A stretch of DNA of 64,000 nt from the NCBI GenBank assembly GCA_022496185.1, contig WTXG01000067.1, positions 1 through 64,000 of the forward strand. The letters run 5' to 3'. Below the pieces are notes generated by a model that was given only the letters and a program-made list of their open reading frames with translations, was not told where the DNA came from and made no database searches. The stretch's first letter is position 1. Each line of letters opens with the position of its first letter. Made by a program: the position numbers and the translations under genes. Positions 41,042-51,208 of this stretch are shown here, piece by piece. This DNA is from Multifurca ochricompacta (lineage: Eukaryota > Basidiomycota > Agaricomycetes > Russulales > Russulaceae).

Positions 41042-42802
41042 GTGTTCTTGATGATTATTTGGTGTGTGTTCAACTTATTAAACATTGTCACATGACTGTC
41101 AATGCATTCCCATGACCACCAGATACTGGTTTTGTCATCTCACATGTTGGCCACAAAACCGTTCCAATGATAATGCCTCACAAAACATTTTATATATCAT
41201 GAACCACTGATCCAATTAACATTATTATAAGCTCTAATTGAAGCTTAGATGCTACACTATCATCTGCTAAGTTCTACTAATTTTGGAAATTATTCTCATT
41301 GTGTGGTAGGTCAATCTCTTCAGGGTGGCCAAACATTGGAACGGTTTTGTGGGCTACTGTATCTTGGGCCTTTTCTTCTTTGGTTCATTTGTCTGCAGCA
41401 GGCAGGTTATTGTGGATGGGGGCTACAGGTGTAGTAGTTGCTTCCACAACTCGTACCCCTTTTTTTGGGCAATCCCAGGACATGTGCCCTTGTGCTTTGC
41501 AGCGGAAACACCACCCTTCCTTCATCAGCGTCTGCCACTCGTCTTCTGTGAGTGTAGCTCTTGCCCATACTCTGTCTGCTGAGGTGTCCATTGCATTGGG
41601 ATCCCTCTGAGAAGTGTGTGTTGGCTTGACCCCAAATGCTGCTTTCCACTGTTCTTGAGTCTTTCCTTTCTTTGTATCAACTCCAAATCGAGTTTGGAAG
41701 TCGAGGTAGTCCTGCTGCTGTTGTCAAGCAGCATTGACCCATTTGTTCCAGTCATGAGGGTGGTGAAACTGGATGATGTTTTTGACAAGTGGGTTCAGCA
41801 ACCCTTGGGAGAAGAGGTCCAAGGTCACTTCCTCATCTGTGTCATAGCCTGCTCGATTTGCCAGGCTTCTGAATTTTGCCATGTAGGTGTCAAGGTCTCC
41901 CTTCTCCATTTGCAGGGACTTCAATTCCCTGGCTGCCTTTTGCTTTGCCTGTCCATCTGTGAACACATCTTTGAATCTTTGGGCAATGGTTTCCCATAGG
42001 CCTTCGCTTGTGGTGCAATGTCCACCTTCTACCTGCTCGTTCAGCCACTCAAGCTGCTCCATTGTCCAATCATCAACTGTGTCGCCTCTGATAAGTGAGA
42101 GGAAGAGGTTCACACATTGGAAGGGGTTAATGATTTGTGTGATGTCATGATTGAAGTTTTTGAATGTGGTAAACTCCAACATGAACTTCTTGCTCTGGGA
42201 GCAATCTCCTGTGAAGGTCTGGGGCAGGACTCCTGAAAGACATCCAGATGGTGGGGGAATGTTTGGGACAACAGGGGGGGGAGGGGGAGGAGGAACAGGG
42301 TCGGGAAGTTGGGCAGCAATGGTCGACATATTCTGATGAAATGGGGTGACAGTGTCGGAGGATTGTATTGATATCTGGGGAGTTGTCAAGGCAGGGGCTC
42401 TGATTGTGACAACTACAGGTGCAACCAGGGGTGTAGGCAATGCTAATACTGGTGCATCTTCACTATTTTCTTTGATGTATTCTTCTGGTTCTGAATCAGT
42501 GATGATTGCAGGTGGGTTCTCTCTCCATGGTCCAAGACCAAATTCTACAGGAGTGGGAGTGGTAGTAACCCACAAATGTTTACTTTCCGAGTATCGGATA
42601 CGATACCAGACTCTCTTTTTGTCATTGTATTCTACTGGTTGGTATCTTTCGTTGTGATAGATGTAGTATCCAAACTTGGACTCAAAATCTTTCCAGATGG
42701 CAGAGCCAAGTGTCTGTTGTGAAAGGTTATCTTCTTCTCTACAGTCAATGAGCTCTTCTTTGAACAAGGTCTGACTGCAGCTGGATGAAGCCACATTGGA
42801 AG

Positions 42803-42816
42803 GAGACTTGACTTGA
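42803..42816 (-). promoter_or_regulatory. Gyp-B1 primer-binding site, self-priming type
   Basis: The plus strand AGACTTGACTT (42804-42814) is the complement of the site. The 5' LTR carries AAGTCGAGTCT on the plus strand at 43040-43050, so transcript start and primer site pair over 11 bases with one CG-to-CA change. Confidence 0.65.
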
Positions 42817-43395
42817 TGTTACGTCTGGTGCAGGATGTTCCACATGACTTGTGTGACAGTGTATTGTTTGTGATCAGGTAAGAAACCAATAAGGCCTCTT
42901 GGAGTTATAGGGAACAAGTCAAAGTCAAAGGGGCTGTTCCCTAAGATGATGTTGAGCGGGAAAGTGTTGAAAACACTGAGACGTGTGAGTCAAGAGTTCA
43001 AAGGAGAATGTCCAGAAGACAAGCACCAATGTATTCAATAAGTCGAGTCTGAGGTCTATGGTGTAGCTACAGCGGACTTATATATGTAATCAGATGGGTG
43101 TCTATGAGATAAGGACTATGGAGTCAAGTGGGCCCAAATATATGAAAGCGGAGGGTGTAAAGCCTGGCTTCTGATAGGGAATTAAGTAAGTGTCTGGTTG
43201 TAAAGATAAGGAGACAAGGGAACAATCATGGACAAGGCATGGTCAACAAGTACAAAGGCAGTCATGGGGAAGGGAGCAGGGCATGTGATGGATCCCAGGA
43301 AGGGGACATGATCAGGAAGTGTAACATAGGCAGGAGGGCAGGGTTCATACTGGGAATCGTGAAGAAAAGAGGGACACTGGGTGAGGGTCATAACA
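42817..43395 (-). repeat. Gyp-B1 5' LTR (579 bases)
   Basis: Plus-strand TGTTACGTCTGG to GGTCATAACA. In element sense TATATAA at about 43078-43086 precedes the predicted start at 43050 by about 33 bases. Confidence 0.93.
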
Positions 43396-44015
43396 CTAAT
43401 GGAACAACAAAGACCCCTCCCTTCTCACTTATCATGGGATGGGTTCCCCATACTACTTGGGTAAACAAACCTATGAATGTTCCCACCACATCACAGCATA
43501 TTGACCAATGGGAGGAAATCCAGAAATTGGCCAATGAGAACTTGCTGAAGGCACAGCAGGCACAGCAGGCACTACCCTCCAAATTCACACCATATCAAGC
43601 CAATGATCTGGTCTAGCTTGATGGAAGAAATATTCACACATCACACCCAACAACAAAATTAGTGCCCTGATGTCATGGACCCTTCCATATCAAACAGAAG
43701 CTGTCAGACATTTCATATGAACTTGACCTCCCAGTCACATGGAAGATCCACCCCATCTTCCATGCCAAACTTCTCACACCCTATAAGGAAACTTCCATTC
43801 ATGGAGAGAACTTCCCAAGACCCTCTCCAGAACTAATCAATGGAGAAGTGGAATGGGAGGTGGAGCAGATACTAGATTTGTCACAAAAAGGCTGAGGGTG
43901 CAAGCTACACTACCTAATCAAGTGGAAGGGATTCCCAGACTCTGACAGTTTGTGGGAACCAGCCAGGGATATCTTTGCTCCAGCATTAGTCAGGGAGTTC
44001 CACTTATGATGTCCC
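43396..44015 (+). pseudogene. Gyp-B2 integrase tail and chromodomain
   Basis: Plus-strand fragment entering at 'NGTTKTPPFSLIMGWVPHTT', then 'FTPYQANDLV', 'SDISYELDLPVTWKIHPIFH', 'LLTPYKETSIHGENFPRP', and chromodomain 'LHYLIKWKGFPDSDSLWEPA' at about 43905-44000 ending 'REFHL' and stop. The upstream part is absent; the Gyp-B1 LTR abuts without a duplication. Confidence 0.87.
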
Positions 44016-44071
44016 CAAGCACCCAAGGATAGTTAAAAGGAAGGGTCATAACCTGACTTATCCCCCAGTAC

Positions 44072-45283
44072 ATGCTTCCCCAGCAACATTCTATCAACCA
44101 ACCAAGCACTATGTCTTTCTCCACTCTCCCCATTGCTGCCAATGCCACCATTGACACTTTCCCCACAGCCCACCCCTCTTCCAATCCTCTCTCACCCATT
44201 GACTATGAAGTTGCTGAAGCCAGAGTCAAACAACAGTCCCCAAACCCTGACCATGATTTCACCCATGAAGAAGAACCACACCCTAACAACCTACTAGACA
44301 TGGAGCAAGACAATGAGGCTCCTGACTTCCCTTTCTTCACTGACAACCCAAATTCATCCATGTTCTTCCCCCTTGAGATCCCCACCACCAATGGAACCAA
44401 GACACTGGCCAAGTATGTCTTTTACACAAATGGAGGCATGGATGTTGCAGGGTGTATGAGGAAAGATGGACCAGTATATGGTGTGCCAGTTTATCTAGAA
44501 GAAAGAGAGACAGGCTGGCTCCATCACACCCTGAGTGATGAGCAACTCCAACACCTTGCCACTGACAATCCTCATGCCTTCACAATTGGTGAGGTGCTGA
44601 ATGATATGCAATTGCCACACCTTAAGGCCAAGGTCATGAGGCTGTGGAAGACACTGGAGTTAAGAACCACACTCAACTGACAGTACCAAGAATACACAAA
44701 ACAGATGACAAGGTTGACCAATGGGATGTTCTGGGTGGAACAGGAGTTGGGGAGTATCAGGAAGTGGCTAGAGCTGGGGGATGCTTATCAAACAATAGCA
44801 GAAAGGTATGCTGACACTTACTCTTGGCCTCTTCCCCTGTGATCCCTGGGAGTAGCACCCACACTGCTGCCCAATCAATTTGAGATGCTGCACATGCACA
44901 AAAACCCCAATGGCATGCTGTGCTGGTGTTGTGATAGCAAGTACCACCTGCCCACTCAACCACAAATGGTGTTGTCACTGCTGCAGCAATCTTCATTGGA
45001 GCTGCCATTGTATCTTCCAATGCATGGGCATGGTGCCCACCATTGTCAACCCATCAGGGTGGTGTGGCAAGTGCCTGACCCACAATGCCAGACATTGAGA
45101 AATCAACTGTCCCATCTATGACATGTGCACACAGTGTGGCCATTGCAGCCCCTATGGGTTCCTGCACACCCACCAATGCCCTATTGAACATGACAAGAAT
45201 GAGTATACATTGGATGACTGTAATGTAGTGGATGACTATCTGGACTTGGTACAGGATGATGACAGTATGAGTTGTTTCTAGCT
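44072..45283 (+). pseudogene. Gyp-B2 third ORF (zinc-knuckle protein)
   Basis: 202 open codons from 'MLPQQHSINQPSTMSFSTLP', then 'HPSSNPLSPIDYEVAEARVK', 'APDFPFFTDNPNSSMFFPL', the core 'FYTNGGMDVAGCMRKDGP' and 'VYGVPVYLEERETGWLHH', 'AFTIGEVLNDMQLPHLKAK'. A stop at 44678 is followed by the heptad-rich helix ('QEYTKQMTRLTNGMFWVEQE') and the cysteine cluster 'NGMLCWCCDSKYH'. It ends 'DYLDLVQDDDSMSCF' at about 45281. This copy retains the full order with only a few lesions. Confidence 0.8.
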
Positions 45284-45312
45284 GGGTCTGCTAGAGCCAG
45301 AAGGGGGGGTGA

Positions 45313-45927
45313 TGTTACAACCCTTGCATCTACCCAGCCACCCTATTTTCTTTGATCTACATGACATGGACCCTGCTATGCTGTCTGGACTTTCCTTCCT
45401 GATCACATTCACTTCCTACATCCCTCCTTGTGACCTGTCCCCATGATTGACTTTGTATTCATTTGTATCTTGCTTGTCTATGTTGACCCCTTATCTCCTT
45501 ATCTCTTTATCTCTTATTGTTCTTATCTTTGTATCTTACATACCAGATACTTACTTAGTTTCCTATCAGAAGCCAGGCTTTATGCCCTCTGTTTCTTGAT
45601 ATTCAGGCCCCACTCTCCTCCATGTTTCAAGCTTAGATAACCACCAGTTCCTTACATATATAAGTCCACAGTATCTACCTTGTAGACCTCAGACTCAACT
45701 TATTGAATACATCAGTGTCTATCTTCTGGATAATGTCTTTGGAACTTTGACTCAATCCATCTCAGTGCTTTTGGCACTCTTCCTGCTTAACATTGACAAG
45801 TGGAGACAGCTCCCTTGGCTTTGACTTGTCCCCACTCCTCAGAAGGCCTATTGATGGTCTTTGACTTGAACTTGAAAACCAGAGCTGTCACACACATTGT
45901 GCAGAATGTCCCATGCCAGACATAACA
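45313..45927 (+). repeat. Gyp-B2 3' LTR (615 bases)
   Basis: TGTTACAACCCTTG to CCAGACATAACA, preceded by the purine run 'gccagaagggggggtga'. Slightly longer than the Gyp-B1 LTRs. It contains 'tatataagtccac' at about 45657 and the decayed 11-mer AGACTCAACTT. Confidence 0.88.
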
Positions 45928-46005
45928 GTCCAGAAGGCACAGAAGGGTCCACATCATGTAAATCAAAGAAAACAGGATGGCTAGGTAGATGCAAGGGTTG
46001 TAACA
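45928..46005 (-). repeat. Gyp-B3 LTR fragment, tail-to-tail with Gyp-B2 LTR
   Basis: The complement begins TGTTACAACCCTTGCATC and matches the first ~78 bases of the Gyp-B2 LTR. It stops exactly where the Gyp-B2 LTR ends, so the two lie head-on without a spacer. Confidence 0.8.
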
Positions 46006-47740
46006 TCACCCCCTCTCCTGCAGACCCAGCTAGAAATGATTTGTACCATCATCATCCTGTACCAGGTCCAGATAATCATCTGCTACATTACTGTCATCCA
46101 TGGTGTAGTTGTCCTTGTCATGTTCAATTGGGCACTGGTGAGTATGTAGGAACCCATAAGGGCTGTGTCAACTGCATTGCCTGCACATGTCATAAGCAGG
46201 ACAATTGATTTCTCAATGTCCCACATTGTGGGTGAGGCATTTACCACACCATGCTGATGGGTTGATGATGGTGGGTGCCATGCCCATGTGTTGGAATATA
46301 CAGTGGTGGCTCCAATGAAGATTGCTGCAGCAATGGTGACACTACTTGCAATTGGGTGGGCATACCCAACTCAAATGGTATTTGCTGCTGCAGTGCCAGC
46401 ACAACTTGTTGTCAGGGTTTTCATGCATTCATGGCATTTCAAAATGGTTGGGGAGCAGTGTAGGTGCTGCCCCCAAAGATCATGGGGGAGGGGTCAAGCA
46501 TATGTATTGGCATACCTTTCTGCAATAGTCTGGTAGGCATCTCCCAGCTCCAGTCACTTCCATATGTTCCCCAACTCTTGTTCCACCTGGAACATCCCAC
46601 TACTCAACCTTGTCATCTGCTTTGTGTACTCCCAATATTGCTGATTGAGAGTCATCTGTAACTTCAGCATCTTCCACAGCCTCATGACTTCAGCTTTGAG
46701 GTGTGTTAGTTGCATGTCATTCAGTACCTCATCAATTGCAAAGGCATGGGGGTCATTGGTGGCAAGATGCTGTAATTGTTCATTGCTCATGGTATGGTGG
46801 AGGCAGCCAATCTCCCTTTCTTCTAGATAAATGGGCACACCATATACTGGACCATCCTTTTTCATACACCCTGCCACATCCATTCCTCCATTCATGTAGA
46901 AGATATACTTTGTCAGTACCTTAGTCCCATTGATGGCAGGGATTTTGAGGGGGAAGAAAATGGATGAATTTGGGTTATTGGCAAAGAATGGGAATTCAGG
47001 AGCCTCCTCATCCTGCTCCATGTCCAGCTAGTGATGTGCCTGGCCTGGCTCAAAGCTGGAAGCCAGGCCATTGTGACAGCCCAGCAAGGGCTTTGGCCTG
47101 GCTCAGAGAAACTAAAAGCCAAAGCTGCCAGCTCAGGCTGCAGCTTTCAACAGTACATACAAGTGCAATAGCAATCGTCAAAATCAGTAGAAATCTGATC
47201 ACAAAGTGGTTGATTTGGGTCATGTGATCATGTTTATTGCAGCATTTCAAACTTTTTCTTTGATATAGCTTTGCAATATGTAACACACTAAGTCAGATTT
47301 GGATTAGCTGAACTATAACTACTGGTTATATGTCATAAAATTCTCTCTGCCAAAAGCCATGGCTTGGGCCAAGCTGGGCCAGGGCCAAGCTGTCTGTGGT
47401 GGCTTTGGCTTGGCCCAGACTTCAGGAAAGCCAGAGCCACCTCAGGCCAAGCCAAAGCCATGGCTTTTGGGCCAAGCCAGGCTGGAACATCACTATGTCC
47501 AGCAGGTTGTTGGGGTGTGGTTCTTTGGAGTGGGTAAAGTTGCTATCAGGGTTCAGGGACTGCTGCTTAATCCTGGCTTCAGCAGCCTCATAATTGACAG
47601 GGGAAAGAGGATGAGAGGAAGGGTGGGCAGTGGGGAAGGTGTCAATGGCAGCATTGGCAGTGATGGGGAAGGTGGAGAAAGACATAGTGGTTTTCTGGTT
47701 TATAGAATGTTGCTGAGGGAGCATGTACTGGGGAACTGTG
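46006..47740 (-). pseudogene. Gyp-B3 third ORF, interrupted by MITE-K
   Basis: On the minus strand from about 47740: 'MLPQQHSINQKTTMSFSTFP', 'HPSSHPLSPVNYEAAEARIK', 'KEPHPNNLLD', then the MITE (47029-47495), then 'MEQDEEAPEFPFFANNPNSS', 'FYMNGGMDVAGCMKKDGP', 'VYGVPIYLEEREIGCLHH', 'AFAIDEVLNDMQLTHLKAE' and the heptad-rich helix 'SSGMFQVEQELGNIWK'. The cysteine cluster (46020-46460) is present but frame-broken. Removing the 467-base MITE and one 8-base duplication restores the frame. Confidence 0.8.
47029..47495. mobile_element. MITE-K, complete copy (467 bases)
   Basis: Termini TAGTGATGTGCC and GGAACATCACTA, with exact 8-base duplication tgtccagc (47021-47028 and 47496-47503). Both ends hold long imperfect inverted repeats built of 'ggcctggc', 'ccaaagcc' and 'ggccaagcc'; the centre is AT-rich. 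No coding capacity. The 8-base duplication and TAG...CTA ends place it with hAT elements. Confidence 0.9.
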
Positions 47741-47786
47741 TCAGTTGCAGCCCTTTCTTTTAATTGTCTTTGGGCACTTGATGGTG

Positions 47787-47932
47787 TCATAAGTGGAATT
47801 CTTTAACCATGGTTGGTGCAAACATATTTCTGGCTGGCTCCCACAAACTGTCAGAGTTGGGAAAACCTTGCCACTTGATAAGGTAATGTAGCTTGTGCCC
47901 TTGTCCCCTTCTTGATGAATCAAGTATGCACT
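47787..47932 (-). pseudogene. Gyp-B3 chromodomain
   Basis: 'HKLHYLIKWQGFPNSDSLWE', 'PARNMFAPTMVKEFHL' then stop. The chromodomain is the last part of pol here. The rest of pol is cut off by a Gyp-A LTR at 47933. Confidence 0.85.
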
Positions 47933-48524
47933 TGTAATTCCTGGTGCAGGTGTTCAACACAATGTGTGTGTGTTTGTGTAGTGTAACTACAAGTTCAGGG
48001 TACACTGCATTACTAGTGTACAGAGTCAAGGGACAAGTTGACATGAAGGAGCTAATCCCTAAGTGCTGTTGAGTGGAAAAGTGCCAGAAGCACTGAGATG
48101 GTTCTAGAGTCAGGTCTTTAGAGATCACCCAGAAGGTAATGCACCAAGTTGATTAAGAAGTTGAGTCTAAGGTATATAGGCTATCTAAGTGGACCTTATA
48201 TACATGATAGGTATCAGAGTCTAAATCAGGGTTGGTACATATGTTATCAATGAAGTCACAATATAGCTTAAGGGGGAAAAAGAGTATAGGTGGGCCAGGT
48301 GAGAATATACACAGACAAATCCAGTATAGTTGTGATTCTGGTGAGAAAATATGTAAGAGTCCATAGGTAATGTATGAGTCAGAGATAAGCAAGAACAAGT
48401 CATAGATAAGAAACAAACAAGTACAAAGGCATTCCAGCTGCAGTCAACAAAGCACAAGCATGGCCACACAAACAGTCACATGACAGGAAAAGGAGAAAAG
48501 AGTGATGCAGTGGGGTTCATAACA
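47933..48524 (-). repeat. Gyp-A LTR with short internal remnant
   Basis: Plus-strand TGTAATTCCTGG to GGTTCATAACA, 592 bases. It is followed by 48525-48576, the polypurine tract complement and the last codons of a Gyp-A third ORF ('taggcatactgtcat'), before the Copia-A2 LTR begins. So it is a truncated element, not a solo LTR. Confidence 0.88.
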
Positions 48525-48576
48525 TTACCCCCTCTCTAAGTTCTAGCAGACCCAGCTAGATAGGCATACTGTCATT

Positions 48577-49080
48577 TGTGAAACAGGCATGAGGTGCAGC
48601 ATACTGACTTGTGTGGTTAGTGTGTAAGGCTAGAAAGACAAGTTATACTTCAGAGGAGAAGACAACTCTATATTACTATACTACACACCTAGAAAGACAA
48701 GTTATCTACATGAGACGTTAGTCAAAGGTAAGGTAGTAAGTATAATAGAAGGGACTTACACTTCAGAGGAGAAGACAACTCTGAAGTGTAAGAGATGAAA
48801 CAGACACCCTTATATACCCCAAGGGATGGTCTGTGCGCACTGGGAATAGGTCCACTGGTGCCAGACAATAAATGAGAGGGATAAAGGCCATTGGCCAAAG
48901 GTAATCACATGCTTGTACATCATTACTAAGGTACATCAGTCAGCTACTGCAGAATGTGAGAAAGAAAGTAATAATGATATGGTAAAATGTCTGAAACTCT
49001 GATATCTAATCTAGTCCACAAAGTAGCTAATCTAATCTCCTGATGCCTGAAGCATCACCAAACATGTCCAGTGTTCAACA
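48577..49080 (-). repeat. Copia-A2 3' LTR (504 bases)
   Basis: Plus-strand TGTGAAACAGG to GTGTTCAACA. Homologous to the Copia-A1 LTRs but diverged, with the TATA box complement ttatata at about 48809. The same purine tract as in Copia-A1 follows at 49081. Confidence 0.9.
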
Positions 49081-50635
49081 TCCCTCCATGCTGAAGGCAT
49101 CTGGTCATGGATGGGAAATAAGTTGGATGAGCACACTGCCATCACAATTGAACAAGCATATCACCAGCCAAGAGCATGTCTCAGGTTGTCAATGTTGAGA
49201 ATGAGTCAACAACTTGACAAGAACAAGTTGATGAGAAGTGTAGGGTTCAGAGGCATATTGAGGTGATTCACTTATGCAAACTGAAACTCTACACACTTCT
49301 TGTGTCACTCTTGAGGTCAAGAACATGCTCATGGTGGGAAAGTGAAACTGGTATTCAAAGTCTCCAGATTCCAGCTCTCTCATTCCAGCACTAATCCAAG
49401 TCCATTGACCATGACATCAAAGGATGCTCTTGGTAGAGACTTTGTAAAGCCATCTGCCAGCATCTTGCCAGTGGGAGTTTGCACTAACTTGATTATGTGC
49501 AATTCTATGTATCCCCTAATGGCATGGTACTTGATAGGTATGTGCTTTGACCACCTTCCTGTGACAGGGTTTAATGCTAAATCAACAGCACCCTTATTGT
49601 CACAGTGGAGTAGTATAGGGGAGGATACCTCATACCCTAATTCCTCCATAAAAGTCCTATACCATGCTGCCTGATTTGCAGCCTCAGAGAGGCTCATATA
49701 CTCGGCTTCAGTGGTGGACTGTGCTACTGTTTTCTGCTTTCTGGAACACAGGATATGGCACCATTTGCTAAGAAAAACATGTAGCCTGAGGTTGAGTGGC
49801 AGTCCTCTTGATCTCCCCATGAGGAATCTGCAAAGCCATGAAGGCCACTCTCCCCATTCCCTCCAGAATACTGCAACTTATAATCTGTTGTACTATTAAG
49901 ATACTTTAAGACATATTTTGCAAGTTGCATATGATCTTGGGAGGGGTTGGAAGCATATTGACTAAGGCACACCACAGCAAAACTGATGTCAGGTCTGCTT
50001 CCAATCTGCACCCATAGCAGAGACCCCATCAACTGTTGGTACTTCTTTATCTCAGAAGTAGATGCCTGGCCTTCAAATTTGACCAGATGAACATCAGTGC
50101 CAGAGGGAAGAGGAGTGTATACTCAGTTGGAATCCCTCATCCCAAACTTCTCAACAATAGATAAAACATAGGCTGCTTGGTCAATCTCCAGTGTCTTGTT
50201 AGGACAATCCCTGGTGATATTAACTCCAAGGTAGGACTGAATTTCTCCCAAGTCAGTCATCTCATATCAATTAGATAGAGATGACTTCAGCCACATTATC
50301 TTATCATTGGAAGATCCAAGTATAGTTATGTCATCTACATAGAGAATGATGTAGAGTGAATCATCCCCCTCTTTATGATGAAACATGTATACTCCTGCAT
50401 CAGAGTACATCCAAGTAAAGCCCAGTTCATTTAGAACTGCATGGAATTGAAGGTTCCATGCTTGAGAAGCTTGTTTGAGGCCATACAGTGCCTTTTGCAG
50501 CCTACAAACTTTGGACTCTTGACCAGCAATGATGAAACCAACTGATTGCTCCATATAAATCTCCTCATCCAGATTGCCATGAAGGAATGCTGATTTGACA
50601 TCCATCTGGTGGATTTCCCAATCCTCTAGCATAGC

Positions 50636-51208
50636 TGTCATGAACTGACACCCTAGAGACCTCCTGACCCCCTGGAAATTCCTGAACATTCCCAGAGACC
50701 TTGCAGAACCCTCAAAGATGAAGATAACCCTAGATTGAGACCAGAGAAGAGCCAGTCTGGACCAGGGCCAGACTCCTGCCAAATTGGAGACCTGTGGGAA
50801 GTGTACTAACAGAACCCCACAATGCCTAAACAGCAGTCCACAAACTACAGACTGCAGACTGTGGATTTCTAAGCCCAAAAGTGGGGCTATTCTCATTGGT
50901 GGATCAGTGGGGAGTTAAAGCAAAGTTAACCTCCCCTAAAGTAGTGCACAGACCAAAATCCCAGTTGTAATTATGTATATAAACCCTTTTGGAATAGAAT
51001 GGACAGCTCCAGACTGTCCACTTGTGATCTGGTTCCTGATTACCTAGGAGATTAGCCCCACCTTGTGGAAGGCTTCTCATCCCTTGTCCTTGAGCTGTTC
51101 GCTTTGTCTCCCTGCACTTTCACCCTCACTCTCATCCTTTTGCCCACTTCCAAATCATCCCCTTCACATACAACCCACTGTCCAGGCAGTTGACAGTGAG
51201 TTGTAACA
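50636..51208 (+). repeat. Solo LTR, family F, second copy (573 bases)
   Basis: TGTCATGAAC to GTTGTAACA with exact duplication atagc (50631-50635 and 51209-51213), inside the RT region of Copia-A2. Same length as 223-795. Confidence 0.93.

Larger units (their letters stand above)
39750..41359. mobile_element. Palindromic Tc1/mariner-like element (foldback 2)
   Basis: 1610 bases inserted at TA (39748-39749 and 41360-41361) in Gyp-B1 gag; termini CAGTAGCCCACAAAACC and complement. Two arms of equal length (39750-40442 and about 40667-41359) are near-identical inverted copies. Between them, at the TA in the exact centre of the palindrome, lies a 220-base mini-element (40445-40664) that resembles the ~213-base terminal block of the same element. 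Each arm carries a transposase N-terminal half only. The family differs from foldback 1. Confidence 0.9.
39690..42794 (-). pseudogene. Gyp-B1 gag, split by a Tc1-like element
   Basis: The ATG at 42794 opens 356 uninterrupted codons to about 41724: 'FGYYIYHNERYQPVEYNDKK', 'GLGPWRENPPAIITDSEPEE', a proline run 'PVPPPPPPPVVP', capsid 'SKKFMLEFTTFKNFNHDI', 'DDWTMEQLEWLNEQV', 'FKDVFTDGQAKQKAARELK', 'LDLFSQGLLNPLVKNIIQF'. A stop at about 41728 ('NAA*QQQQ', former CGA) ends it. Beyond it the knuckle CFRCKAQGHMSWDC (about 41472-41512) and basic tail are readable up to the Tc1-like insertion, and the gag end continues at 39690-39747. This is the best gag of the two lineages. Confidence 0.9.
33704..43395 (-). 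mobile_element. Gyp-B1: complete gypsy element with two nested insertions
   Basis: Two 579-base LTRs bound a minus-strand element of the Gyp-B lineage, related to Gyp-A in every gene but with different LTRs. A solo Gyp-A LTR (36626-37220) sits in integrase and a palindromic Tc1-like element (39750-41359) in gag. Without them it is about 7.5 kb. The 5-base flanks (acatg left, ctaat right) do not match: the left flank is Gyp-A2 gag, the right flank is integrase of another Gyp-B copy, so one boundary probably arose by recombination. Confidence 0.92.
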
